Assembly: GCF_023336905.1 (NCBI RefSeq)
Contig: NZ_JAMBLS010000004.1
Span: 62,001 to 126,000, forward strand
Length of the DNA stretch: 64,000 nt
Source: Bacteroides sp. ET71
GTDB lineage: Bacteria; Bacteroidota; Bacteroidia; Bacteroidales; Bacteroidaceae
Direction of reading: 5' to 3'
Positions 47,148 through 55,916 of this stretch are shown piece after piece; position 1 is the first letter of the stretch, and every line of letters starts with the position of its first letter. The position numbers were made by a program, and so were the translations under genes. The notes beneath the pieces were generated by a model. That model did no database searches, was not told the DNA's origin, and was given only the letters and a program-made list of their open reading frames with translations.

Positions 47148-48386
47148 TTATCTGCCTCCGAAACGGAAACCAAGGCCCAACATCAGGTTGTTCGGGTCTT
47201 TGAACTTGTAGAGCTGATAACCCACGTGCAGGAACAGACGGCGGGTCAGGTCTGTTTTCAGGGCCAGAATCTGGTAAAAGGAATTGGTGTCCACTCCACG
47301 GCAAAGCAAGTTGCGGCCAATGCCAAAATTGATGGAGAAGATGGGCATCACGATTTCCGCCCGGGCAGAGAGGCCTACGGCAAACTGCTCGATGAAAGGC
47401 GGACGGTGGAAGCGGATGTTAGCTGCATCGGGCGTTTCTTGAGTGTTGGCGATATGGGCGCCGATGTTGGCACTTTCGTCATACTGGGCATCCAGCGACA
47501 GGCCGGCGCGGAAACAAGGGCTGAAATTGTACATAGGGGTAAAGTTGAAGCCTGCGATAGCAAACGAGCCGGGCACCAGCACCGGTGAACTGTCCTCGGG
47601 AAATATCCCTTTACGGCGGGTAGCGCCATAGAAGATAAGGTCGTAGCTGAAGTAAGGCTTGAAAGAGACGGCCCGCGGAATGGAAACGGACGAAGGGGCT
47701 GCTTCTTCCCGCCTCTGGCCGGAACCGAAACGGCGGATGATGCCGATACTGCCTTCCAGCGTGTTCACTCCCCCATTGGGATAGTTCGTGTTGCCATTCG
47801 AAAAATGGGTCACACCTATGCCTGCCCTCAGGCTGGTTCGCGAGTCCAGTTGCCAGCAAAGCAGCAGTCCCAGGTTGATATAGGCATTGATGCGCGAACC
47901 TACGATGCTGTTCATCGGATTGTCTGTCGCATCATATTTCTTCCAGCCCCAAGACACGCCGAAGTTCCATTCGTAATCCAACGACAAACGCGGGCTGAAC
48001 GCGGCAATCTGCGACGTCTGAAAGACATAAACGGCCAACGGGTTTCCCAACTCCGAGGAATTGAAAAAGGTATTGTAGCTCACGCCGATGCCTTGTATGG
48101 CATGGGGATAGACTTTTCCAAAATAACTGTCCGGAGAGAAGCGGAAGCCGTACTTCAAGTGGCCGGACAAGTTCGTCCGTATCGGCTTTTGGGCAGCGTT
48201 CTGCCCATCCAGGAAAGAATGGGTAGGAAACGTATAGGCCGGACGAAAGTCCAGGCCAAGGTAATGGGTCGGCTTGCGCGAGGTGCTGTCGTTTGGAGCC
48301 GTGGCGCCGGCACACGGCAAAACGGCCAGGCACAAGAAAGCAGCCAGCCAAAGGCAGCATAGTTTCAGCTTAATCACGTTCCTCAT
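47148..48386 (-). CDS. PagL-like lipid A deacylase / acyloxyacyl hydrolase family outer-membrane protein
   Basis: 412 residues. Signal peptide MRNVIKLKLCCLWLAAFLCLAVLPCAGA, then alternating beta strands ending in an aromatic/Arg terminal strand (LMLGLGFRFGGR). The block GIGVTHFSNGNTNYPNGGVNTLEGSIG has the His-x-Ser and later Glu arrangement of PagL catalytic residues. A second barrel-like half follows, making it longer than PagL proper. Activity on lipid A is inferred. Its start overlaps the upstream lipoprotein gene by 17 nt. Confidence 0.75.
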   Translation of the reverse strand: MRNVIKLKLCCLWLAAFLCLAVLPCAGATAPNDSTSRKPTHYLGLDFRPAYTFPTHSFLDGQNAAQKPIRTNLSGHLKYGFRFSPDSYFGKVYPHAIQGIGVSYNTFFNSSELGNPLAVYVFQTSQIAAFSPRLSLDYEWNFGVSWGWKKYDATDNPMNSIVGSRINAYINLGLLLCWQLDSRTSLRAGIGVTHFSNGNTNYPNGGVNTLEGSIGIIRRFGSGQRREEAAPSSVSIPRAVSFKPYFSYDLIFYGATRRKGIFPEDSSPVLVPGSFAIAGFNFTPMYNFSPCFRAGLSLDAQYDESANIGAHIANTQETPDAANIRFHRPPFIEQFAVGLSARAEIVMPIFSINFGIGRNLLCRGVDTNSFYQILALKTDLTRRLFLHVGYQLYKFKDPNNLMLGLGFRFGGR

Positions 48387-49395
48387 AAGTGTCGGTCTGG
48401 TCGGTTCGGGTGATGAAATGTTCCGGGGTCGGACAGTCGCTGTACAGCGTCCCGCTGAAGGTGCGCGTCCTCCCGTTCTCGGGATTGGAGCAGTAGACGG
48501 TGTAGGGGACGCTGTAATCCACAATGCCCACGTAGACGTCGATGCGTTGGTGCTTGCCGCCGGGAACGCCCACAAGACGCGATGCGTCCTTATCCAAGTC
48601 TGTCTCCAACTGCTGTTCTTGGATGCCGAAGGCCACGCGGGTGTCTTGCATCACCGGCTTCCCGTCCACGACGTCGGGGATAGCGATGGTGGGCAGGGGC
48701 TGGCCCAACAGGCGGGTGTAGTGCGTTTCGTCCCAAACAGGGCCGGGCGAGAAGAAACTTATCTTCCGCCGGATGTCCCGAAAGGGGTAGACCGTCCACC
48801 AAACCGTGTCGCTCCCCTGGCGGTTGTCTATGGTGAATGAGGCCACTTCTTCAACAGTGTAGTCGTGGGTAGAGAATTGCTTCCAGTCGTAGGCCACGCT
48901 GTCCACGCGATACTTGCCCGTGGGCAGGGCCGAGAGGCTGATGGTCTTCTCTTCGTACTCGTTGCCCACAGCGAGGGTGATGTCGACGGGGTTGTCGTAA
49001 AGGTTTTCATGGAGATACATCTCCAGTTCACGCCTGCTTTCTTTGCGGACCTCGAAGTCGAAGTAGTCACTGCGGAAGCGGACGATGCCCGTGGCTCCCT
49101 CGGCAAAGGGGAAGTTCCGGCTGTTGCCGTCAAGGTCGGTGGAGTAGACGTCAAGGTTGTTGGGCAGATAGTAGGCGTTGCGTATGCCCCAGTTATCGGC
49201 TTCAAAGGAGATGGTGACGCTCTCCCCGACCCCGGCGAGGGACACGGCCGGCGGTTCGCCGGGCAGAAAGTCGTCGATGAAGACATCGCTGTTGCAGGCG
49301 CCCGCCAGAAGTGCAATGGCCAGACAGGCCAACGGGGCGGCAAGCCGCAGGCGGAGGGATTGCAAGGTTCGTTTGATGGCAGTCATCGGATGCAT
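48370..49395 (-). CDS. Exported lipoprotein of unknown function
   Basis: 341 residues. Signal peptide with lipobox LAIALLAGAC (Cys34), then FIDDFLPGEPPAVSLAGVGESVTISFEADNWGIRNAYY and a mostly beta protein. I do not recognise the family. Overlap with the deacylase-like gene suggests a coupled pair acting in the outer membrane. An alternative start at 49386 (MTAIKRT) fits a shorter signal. A -7 element (minus TACCTTTG, 49419-49426) precedes it. Confidence 0.8.
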   Translation of the reverse strand: MHPMTAIKRTLQSLRLRLAAPLACLAIALLAGACNSDVFIDDFLPGEPPAVSLAGVGESVTISFEADNWGIRNAYYLPNNLDVYSTDLDGNSRNFPFAEGATGIVRFRSDYFDFEVRKESRRELEMYLHENLYDNPVDITLAVGNEYEEKTISLSALPTGKYRVDSVAYDWKQFSTHDYTVEEVASFTIDNRQGSDTVWWTVYPFRDIRRKISFFSPGPVWDETHYTRLLGQPLPTIAIPDVVDGKPVMQDTRVAFGIQEQQLETDLDKDASRLVGVPGGKHQRIDVYVGIVDYSVPYTVYCSNPENGRTRTFSGTLYSDCPTPEHFITRTDQTDTYEERD

Positions 49396-49418
49396 GTGTT
49401 TGTTGGTGTTATCGTCGG

Positions 49419-49426
49419 CAAAGGTA
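49419..49426 (-). promoter_or_regulatory. -7 element of the lipoprotein/PagL-like operon
   Basis: Minus-strand TACCTTTG, 24 nt before the GTG/ATG region of the lipoprotein gene. Confidence 0.6.
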
Positions 49427-49543
49427 AGATATTATTTTGTTCACACTTTGTTTTCCCTGCCTTTTATTCCGTGCGGAAGGGATATTTCTCTGCTATTAAC
49501 ATAAATACACATTCCGCTCCCCGCGTTAACAGTTATTGGCTGT

Positions 49544-49633
49544 TGCACTAACATTTAGTGCAGGGTGCACTAAGCGTTCGAGCAGAGTTGCCCGAACGTT
49601 TAGAGCAGGGTGCCCGACGGTTTCGAGCAGCTT
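49544..49633 (+). repeat. 22/23-bp tandem array upstream of argS
   Basis: Four units at 49544-49565 (22), 49566-49588 (23), 49589-49610 (22) and 49611-49633 (23), each TGCMC or TGCCCG, then GTTT/GTTC, then AGWGCAG. A fifth start (TACCCG) follows. The first unit is a near-perfect palindrome, TGCACTAA-CAT-TTAGTGCA. Unit length matches the other intergenic repeats but the sequence differs. Confidence 0.75.
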
Positions 49634-49669
49634 TACCCGCCGGGGGCATGCTATGTCGTTTTTTTGTAT

Positions 49670-49677
49670 TACCTTTG
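49670..49677 (+). promoter_or_regulatory. argS -7 element
   Basis: TACCTTTG, 32 nt before the start codon and 36 nt after the tandem array. Confidence 0.65.
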
Positions 49678-49709
49678 TCGCCACAGAGAAACAGTTTATA
49701 TCACCACTC

Positions 49710-51503
49710 ATGAAGATAGAAGAAAAACTGACCGCCGCCGTCGTGAGCGGCCTCAAGGCACTCTACGGGCAGGACGTGCCCGCCAAAGATGTGCAGTTGC
49801 AAAAGACCAAGAAAGAGTTTGAAGGACACCTGACGCTGGTTGTCTTCCCCTTCCTGCGCATGTCGCGCAAGGGGCCCGAACAGACGGCGCAGGAGATTGG
49901 CGAATATCTGAAGGCCAATGAGCCCGCCGTGGCAGCCTTCAACGTCATCAAAGGCTTCCTGAACCTCACCGTTGCCTCCTCCGCCTGGATTGAACTGCTG
50001 GACGACATCCACGCCCGGGAGCACTACGGACTGACCGCCGCCACGCCCCAGTCGCCCCTGGTGATGATAGAATATTCGTCGCCCAACACCAACAAACCCC
50101 TCCACCTGGGACACGTGCGCAACAACCTCCTGGGCAATGCCTTGGCCAACATCATCGCCGCCAACGGCAACCGCGTGGTCAAGACCAACATCGTCAACGA
50201 CCGTGGCATACACATCTGCAAGTCCATGCTGGCCTGGCTGAAGTACGGCAACGGAGAGACACCCGAATCTTCCGGCAAGAAGGGCGACCACCTTATCGGT
50301 GACTACTACGTGGCTTTCGACAAGCACTACAAAGCCGAGGTGAACGAGTTGATGGAGCAGGGCATGACCAAGGAAGAGGCCGAAGCCGCCTCGCCCCTGA
50401 TGAAAGAGGCCCGCGAGATGCTGGTGAAGTGGGAAGCCGGCGACCCCGAAGTGCGCGCCCTGTGGAAGAAGATGAACGACTGGGTGTACGCCGGATTTGA
50501 CGAGACGTACCGCATGATGGGCGTCAGCTTCGACAAGATATACTACGAATCCGAGACCTACCTGGAAGGCAAGAAAAAAGTGCTCGAAGGCCTGGACAAA
50601 GGTCTGTTCTACCGCAAGGAAGACGGCTCCGTGTGGGCCGACCTGACGAACGAGGGCTTGGACCACAAGCTGTTGCTCCGTTCAGACGGCACGTCAGTTT
50701 ACATGACGCAGGACATCGGCACCGCCGAACAGCGCTTCGCCGACTACCCCATCGACAAGATGATTTACGTGGTGGGCAATGAGCAGAACTACCACTTCCA
50801 GGTGCTCAGCATCCTGCTGGACCGCCTGGGCTTCGAGTGGGGCAAGAGCCTGGTACACTTCTCCTACGGCATGGTGGAACTGCCCGAAGGCAAGATGAAG
50901 AGCCGCGAGGGCACCGTGGTGGATGCCGACGACCTCATGGCTGAAATGATTGCCACCGCCCGCGAGACCAGCGGCGACCTGGGCAAGCTGGACGGACTGA
51001 CGAAGGAAGAAGCCGAAGAAATCGCCCGCATCGTAGGATTGGGCGCACTGAAGTATTTCATCCTCAAGGTGGACGCCCGCAAGAACATGACGTTCAATCC
51101 GAAGGAATCCATCGACTTCAACGGCAACACGGGTCCCTTCATCCAATACACCTACGCCCGCATCCGCTCCGTGCTGCGCAAGGCCGCCGAGGCTGGCATC
51201 ACCCTGCCCGACACGCTGCCCACAGGCATCGAGCTGAGCACCAAAGAGGAAGGCCTCGTGCAGATGCTGGCCGACTTTGCCGGGGTGGTGCGACAGGCTG
51301 GCACAGATTATAGTCCCTCGCTCATCGCCAACTACTGCTACGACTTGGTGAAGGAGTACAACCAGTTCTACCACGACTTCAGCATCCTGCGCGAAGAGAA
51401 CGAGGCCGTGCGCCTGTTCCGCCTGGTGCTCTCCGCCGAAGTGGCGAAGATGGTGAAGCTGGGCATGGGCCTGCTGGGCATCGAGGTGCCGGAGCGGATG
51501 TAA
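49710..51503 (+). CDS. argS: Arginyl-tRNA synthetase
   Basis: 597 residues, class I synthetase. HIGH-type motif H132-L-G-H135 in SSPNTNKPLHLGHVRNN, and a KMSKS counterpart KMKSREGTVV. ArgRS N-terminal additional domain and the C-terminal DALR anticodon-binding domain (QAGTDYSPSLIANYCYDLVKEYNQFYHDFSIL) are present. ATG 49710 (MKIEEKLTAAVV) is the family start; the frame opens 58 codons earlier through the repeats. Confidence 0.96.
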   Translation: MKIEEKLTAAVVSGLKALYGQDVPAKDVQLQKTKKEFEGHLTLVVFPFLRMSRKGPEQTAQEIGEYLKANEPAVAAFNVIKGFLNLTVASSAWIELLDDIHAREHYGLTAATPQSPLVMIEYSSPNTNKPLHLGHVRNNLLGNALANIIAANGNRVVKTNIVNDRGIHICKSMLAWLKYGNGETPESSGKKGDHLIGDYYVAFDKHYKAEVNELMEQGMTKEEAEAASPLMKEAREMLVKWEAGDPEVRALWKKMNDWVYAGFDETYRMMGVSFDKIYYESETYLEGKKKVLEGLDKGLFYRKEDGSVWADLTNEGLDHKLLLRSDGTSVYMTQDIGTAEQRFADYPIDKMIYVVGNEQNYHFQVLSILLDRLGFEWGKSLVHFSYGMVELPEGKMKSREGTVVDADDLMAEMIATARETSGDLGKLDGLTKEEAEEIARIVGLGALKYFILKVDARKNMTFNPKESIDFNGNTGPFIQYTYARIRSVLRKAAEAGITLPDTLPTGIELSTKEEGLVQMLADFAGVVRQAGTDYSPSLIANYCYDLVKEYNQFYHDFSILREENEAVRLFRLVLSAEVAKMVKLGMGLLGIEVPERM

Positions 51504-51536
51504 ACAGAAACGGCTGCAAGCCAAGAGAAATAAATA

Positions 51537-51605
51537 AGGCGCGGATTGCGCGCGGGCTTCACGGATGTTTTTATAGCTTCCGTGCTCCCTGCGCAATCCG
51601 CGCCT
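51537..51605. terminator. Bidirectional terminator between argS and topA
   Basis: A perfect 15-bp stem (AGGCGCGGATTGCGC at 51537-51551 with its complement at 51591-51605), separating convergent genes, with T-rich sequence on the argS side. Confidence 0.85.
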
Positions 51606-51629
51606 TCGTTTGTTTTTGTTCCCTACACT

Positions 51630-54002
51630 CTATTTGCTTGCCTTCACGGGCTTTTCTTTCTTCTGGGCTTTGGGCGTGCGTTTCTTGCGTGTAGAACCTT
51701 TTTCTTCCTGCAATTTTATCAGCTCCATGCACGATGCCAGGCTAAGGTCGGCCGGTTCGATGCCCGCAGGAATCTTGTAGTTATTGCCTTTATACGCTAT
51801 GTAAGGACCGTAACGCCCGTTCATGATTTCGAGTTCGGGCTCTTCGGCAAACTGCTTGATATGGCGCTTGGCCTCTTCTTCCAGTTTGTTCTTCAACAGT
51901 TCTGTGGCTTCTTCCAACGTAATGCTCATAGGGTCCATTTCTTTCGGCAGGGTGACATAGATGCCCCGGCCGTGTACGTAAGGTCCAAAGCGTCCGGAAC
52001 CGACAGTGACAGGTTGGCCGTCGTAATCGCCCAATGTACGCGGCAGTTTGAACAGGTTCAGGGCTTCGTCCAGCGTGATGGTCTCAATGGATTGGTCTCT
52101 GCCCAACTGGGCGAACCGTGGTTTTTCGGTCTCACCGGCTATTCCAATCTGTACCACAGGGCCGAAACGGCCTATCTTGACCGATACTTGCTTACCGCTC
52201 TTGGGGTCGGTGCCCAACACACGTTCGCCGGCCTTGTGGACGCTTTTAGCGGCCAGCGTGCTTTCCACAGAGGGATGAAACTTGTCGTAGAAGGTGTGCA
52301 AGACGCCTGTCCATTTCTTGTCGCCTTCGGCTATCTCGTCGAATTGTTTTTCCACGGTGGCGGTGAAGTTATAGTCCAAGATGTCGGGGAAGTATTCGGT
52401 CAGGAAATCGTTTACGACAAGCCCCGTGTCGGTGGGCAACAATTTGGACTTTTCCGCGCCGACCACTTCGGTGCTCATCGTATCCGTGATGTTTCCGTCT
52501 TTCAGGCAGAGGACGTTATAAGGACGTTCTTCGCCGGGCTTGTCCCCTTTCACCACGTATTCGCGCTGCTGTATGGTGGAGATGGTGGGGGCGTAGGTAG
52601 ACGGGCGTCCGATGCCCAGTTCCTCCAGTTTGCGCACGAGGCTGGCCTCGGTATAGCGTGGCGGATGCTGGCTGAACCGTTCGGTGGCGGTGACATTGCT
52701 GCAAGTCAGTTGCTGTCCTTTTTCCAGAGGCGGCAGCAGTCCGGCTTCGTTTTCGTGGTTTTCCTGTTCTTCGTCCAGCGAATCGCGGTACACGCGCAAG
52801 AACCCGTCGAATTTCACCACTTCGCCCGTAGCTGTGAAGGCGTCGCTTCCTTGGTCGGTGCTGATGGTGACGGTTGTTTTCTCCAGCTCTGCGTCAGCCA
52901 TCTGCGAGGCGATGGTGCGCTTCCAAATCAGTTCGTAGAGTCGTTTCTCCTGATGCGTCCCTTCTATCTTGGGGTTTTGCATGTTGGTGGGGCGGATGGC
53001 TTCGTGCGCTTCTTGTGCTCCTTTGGTCTTGGTGGCAAAGTGGCGCGTGCAGACGTAGCGTTCGCCCATCAACCGGGTGATGGTTTCGCGGCAACCGTTC
53101 AGGGCAAAGGTGGACAGGTTGACCGAGTCGGTTCGCATGTAGGTTATCATTCCGGATTCATAAAGGCGCTGTGCTACCATCATCGTCTGAGCCACGGTGA
53201 ATCCTAATTTGCGGGCTGCTTCTTGTTGCAGGGTAGAGGTGGTGAAAGGGGCAGAAGGACCTTTGCGCAAGGGACGGGTGGTGATGTCGCTGATGGTAAA
53301 GACGGCCGAACGGCAGTGTTCCAGGAAAGCTTTTGCTTCGGCCTTGTCTTTGAAGCGGCGAGGCAGCTCGGCTTTCATCTCTACTGGTTTTCCGTCGGCA
53401 TCGGGCACCAGAAAGACGGCTGTCACGCGGTAGGCCGCCTCGGTCTTGAAGGCGTTGATTTCGCGCTCGCGCTCTACGATGAGGCGCACGGCTACGGACT
53501 GCACGCGTCCGGCCGAGAGGGCCGGTTTGACCTTGCGCCACAGCACGGGCGACAATTCGAAGCCTACGATGCGGTCCAGCACACGACGGGCCTGCTGGGC
53601 GTCCACCAGGTTGAGGTCTATGCTTCGGGGATGTTCGATGGCGTTCAGTATGGCGTTCTTGGTGATTTCGTGGAACACGATGCGCTTGGTATGTTCCGGG
53701 GTCAGCTTCAGCACCTCGTAAAGATGCCACGCGATGGCTTCTCCTTCGCGGTCTTCATCGGAAGCCAGCCACACGGTGTCCGCCTTGGCGGCTTCTTCTT
53801 TCAGTTGGCTGACCAGGGCACGCTTATCGGCAGGTATTTCATATTCGGGCTTGAAGTCGTGCGCCAGGTCTATACTGAATGCTTTCTTCTTCAGGTCCCG
53901 TATGTGTCCGTAACTGGACAGTACCTTGAAGTCTTTCCCAAGGAACTTTTCGATGGTTTTTGCTTTTGCCGGAGATTCGACGATGACAAGGTTCTTCTGC
54001 AT
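51630..54002 (-). CDS. topA: DNA topoisomerase I
   Basis: 790 residues, type IA. Toprim domain at the N-terminus (LVIVESPAKAKTIEKFLG...SDEDREGEAIAWHL), active-site Tyr288 in SGMITYMRTDSVNLS, and GRPSTYAPTISTI. The C-terminal region carries three GRFGPYV-like repeats (IGRFGPVVQIG, SGRFGPYVHG, NGRYGPYIAY) and a lysine-rich tail rather than zinc ribbons, usual in Bacteroidota. A -7 element (minus TACATTTG, 54045-54052) precedes it. Confidence 0.96.
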   Translation of the reverse strand: MQKNLVIVESPAKAKTIEKFLGKDFKVLSSYGHIRDLKKKAFSIDLAHDFKPEYEIPADKRALVSQLKEEAAKADTVWLASDEDREGEAIAWHLYEVLKLTPEHTKRIVFHEITKNAILNAIEHPRSIDLNLVDAQQARRVLDRIVGFELSPVLWRKVKPALSAGRVQSVAVRLIVEREREINAFKTEAAYRVTAVFLVPDADGKPVEMKAELPRRFKDKAEAKAFLEHCRSAVFTISDITTRPLRKGPSAPFTTSTLQQEAARKLGFTVAQTMMVAQRLYESGMITYMRTDSVNLSTFALNGCRETITRLMGERYVCTRHFATKTKGAQEAHEAIRPTNMQNPKIEGTHQEKRLYELIWKRTIASQMADAELEKTTVTISTDQGSDAFTATGEVVKFDGFLRVYRDSLDEEQENHENEAGLLPPLEKGQQLTCSNVTATERFSQHPPRYTEASLVRKLEELGIGRPSTYAPTISTIQQREYVVKGDKPGEERPYNVLCLKDGNITDTMSTEVVGAEKSKLLPTDTGLVVNDFLTEYFPDILDYNFTATVEKQFDEIAEGDKKWTGVLHTFYDKFHPSVESTLAAKSVHKAGERVLGTDPKSGKQVSVKIGRFGPVVQIGIAGETEKPRFAQLGRDQSIETITLDEALNLFKLPRTLGDYDGQPVTVGSGRFGPYVHGRGIYVTLPKEMDPMSITLEEATELLKNKLEEEAKRHIKQFAEEPELEIMNGRYGPYIAYKGNNYKIPAGIEPADLSLASCMELIKLQEEKGSTRKKRTPKAQKKEKPVKASK

Positions 54003-54044
54003 AAAATTCTTCGTTATTAATGACTCTTTCCATTGAATCCACGG

Positions 54045-54052
54045 CAAATGTA
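54045..54052 (-). promoter_or_regulatory. topA -7 element
   Basis: Minus-strand TACATTTG, 42 nt before the start codon. Confidence 0.55.
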
Positions 54053-54094
54053 GGAAAAAAAGGAGGTTATTACCTTATAATATAAAGAAGTTTT

Positions 54095-54145
54095 AGAAAA
54101 AAAATTGTCCGGGGCCTCGTTTCTGCGGTCGGAGGCCCCGTTTTT
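54095..54145 (-). terminator. Terminator of the TPR/TonB-receptor-like operon
   Basis: Stem GGGGCCTC/GAGGCCCC (54111-54118 with 54132-54139). On the minus strand an A-run complement (54096-54104) gives a U-run shortly after the stem. Confidence 0.8.
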
Positions 54146-55780
54146 TCAGAATCGGAAAGTCACTCCGCCCACCAGGTTGAAGCCTTCCGTGGGGCGGAAC
54201 CAGACGTACTGATAGGTCTTGTTCAGCAGGTTGTCCAGGCGGGCATAGACGCCGATGCCGGGGAAGAGGTCGTAGGTAGCGCCCGCATAGAGGTTGTCGA
54301 TGGGGTTAATGCGTTCACCCTCCACCTCGGTGCGAGTCACCTTGCGGTAGCCGACGTGCACGCGCAAGGGACGGACGGGATGGATGTCCAGTTTGAAATC
54401 GAACGTCACGGCGGGTTTGAAGGCCAGGACGCCCATCTCCTTTCCCGCGACGTCGGTGTCCCAACTGCGGTAAATGCTTTGCGCACTCAGGCGGAAGATG
54501 TCGCGATAGTCGTAGCTTAGTTCGGCGCCAAAATAGAAGTTGTCCGTGTCCCATGTGCCCAGACCCAGGGCGTGAGCGGAGGTTCCGACGGGCAGGTCGC
54601 AGTAGAACACATCGTCCTGCAGGTTCTGGTAGCCGCCGAACAGGTGCATCCAGTATCCCCATGCAGTGCCCCACTTGACGCCCAGCGCGGCGTTGACCTG
54701 CTCGTAGGTGGCGGCCAGTTGTCCGGTGGGTTCGGCATAGGGGCTGACCGACTCCAGGCGGCGGAAGTCGTTGAGCAGGCGGCCGCCCGTGGCTTGCAGG
54801 TAGAGGACGGCATTGGCAGGGAAGGCATAGCGCACGTGCACGTCGGGCGATACGCACAGTTCGTTCGTGAAGCCGAAGGCCGGGTCGACGTGCACGCCGG
54901 CGCGGATGTCCCAACGGCCGTTCTCGTATTGATAGTAGGGTGTGAGGCTCAGGGCGGTGTAGTTGTCGAAGTCGTTCTTGCTGTAAACAGCATTGTCCAT
55001 CTGCAAGGCCAGGCCGACGGATTGCCCTTCGGAGATGATGCCCCAGACATCGGCCTTGGTGCGGGCCAGAACTTCTTGCGCGCCATCATAATCCGGACCG
55101 TGCTGCCGCTGATAGAGCATCAGGTTGGTTTCGGCACGGTATTGCACGGGCAGGTCGGCAGCGGTGGAGGCCACGCCCACGTGCACGTCGCCCGAAGTGA
55201 ATTTCTGCTTACCGGCGTAGCTGTCCGGCAAGAGGTTGAAGTTGCGCAGTCCGAAATGCCCGGCCACGTTCAGGTCCAGGCGGCCGAAACGGTGGGTGTA
55301 GTCCACGGCGGCGCGGGTGCGATAGTCGAAGGCGTTCCACTTCGGCGCGTCATCGCCCCAGTCCAGCTTGCCGTCCATGCCGTCCATGCTGAAAGTCAAG
55401 CCGAGGCGGTCGGCAGAAGAGAGACGGAAGAGGTAGTTGGCATAGACGTCCAGGTTGTTATAGTTGCCATAGCCCGCCCGGACGTAGCCCGGTGTGGCTT
55501 GCTCGGGCACCTCGTCGGCGGCAAAGGCCTGCATGGTGTCTGCCGGGATTTGCGCAGCGGGGGACAGGGCGATGTCGTATTCCACCTGCCGGGGCGTCAC
55601 CTGCGGCTCGTCCACGCGGGGCAGGACGTTGACCTTGGCGGCGTCGCGCAGGTGGGGGGCATATTCTTGTTCCACCACCACGGTGCGGTTCAGGGTGGTG
55701 TCGGGATTCTGAGTCTGAGCCGTCAGAGCTGCGGGCAGCAGCAGAAAGGCGGCGAGGGTGTATTGTATTTTTGTCTTCAT
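54146..55780 (-). CDS. TonB-dependent-receptor-like outer-membrane barrel
   Basis: 544 residues. Signal peptide MKTKIQYTLAAFLLLPAALTAQ; a short N-terminal part (NRTVVVEQEYAPHLRDAAKVNVLPRVDEPQV) without a full plug; then many beta strands and a receptor-type ending (GIGVYARLDNLLNKTYQYVWFRPTEGFNLVGGVTFRF). It lacks the usual TonB box and carboxypeptidase-like domain. The gene follows the TPR gene, which suggests an envelope complex, but the cargo is unknown. Confidence 0.82.
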   Translation of the reverse strand: MKTKIQYTLAAFLLLPAALTAQTQNPDTTLNRTVVVEQEYAPHLRDAAKVNVLPRVDEPQVTPRQVEYDIALSPAAQIPADTMQAFAADEVPEQATPGYVRAGYGNYNNLDVYANYLFRLSSADRLGLTFSMDGMDGKLDWGDDAPKWNAFDYRTRAAVDYTHRFGRLDLNVAGHFGLRNFNLLPDSYAGKQKFTSGDVHVGVASTAADLPVQYRAETNLMLYQRQHGPDYDGAQEVLARTKADVWGIISEGQSVGLALQMDNAVYSKNDFDNYTALSLTPYYQYENGRWDIRAGVHVDPAFGFTNELCVSPDVHVRYAFPANAVLYLQATGGRLLNDFRRLESVSPYAEPTGQLAATYEQVNAALGVKWGTAWGYWMHLFGGYQNLQDDVFYCDLPVGTSAHALGLGTWDTDNFYFGAELSYDYRDIFRLSAQSIYRSWDTDVAGKEMGVLAFKPAVTFDFKLDIHPVRPLRVHVGYRKVTRTEVEGERINPIDNLYAGATYDLFPGIGVYARLDNLLNKTYQYVWFRPTEGFNLVGGVTFRF

Positions 55781-55834
55781 TTTACGATAAGAAATAGGTA
55801 GTTGCAATCAGTCTTTTAAGAAGCCTGGGAACAG

Positions 55835-55905
55835 TGCGGTCCGTTGTCCGAAAGAAGCCCGCTTACCGTTCGGCAGAAGCGCGGCCCTTGTCCGGCGGAG
55901 GCACT
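55835..55905 (-). repeat. 22-bp degenerate intergenic repeat, site F
   Basis: On the minus strand: units beginning GCCGCGCTTC-TGCCGAAC and GCGGGCTTC-TTTCGGACAACG, about 22-23 bp apart, preceded by CCGGACAAG. It lies in the 136-bp gap between two minus-strand genes, oriented with them. Confidence 0.65.
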
Positions 55906-55916
55906 TCCCCGGCGCA

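Larger units (their letters stand above)
49396..49709. other. Divergent lipoprotein-argS intergenic region
   Basis: Holds the lipoprotein -7 element (49419-49426, minus), the 22/23-bp tandem array (49544-49633) and the argS -7 element TACCTTTG (49670-49677). The frame open from 49536 across the repeats is chance. Confidence 0.7.

Noticed and set aside
49544-49709. T-box or other riboswitch before argS
   Set aside because: The array lies upstream of the -7 element, so it is not in the transcript; no T-box or specifier-loop features.
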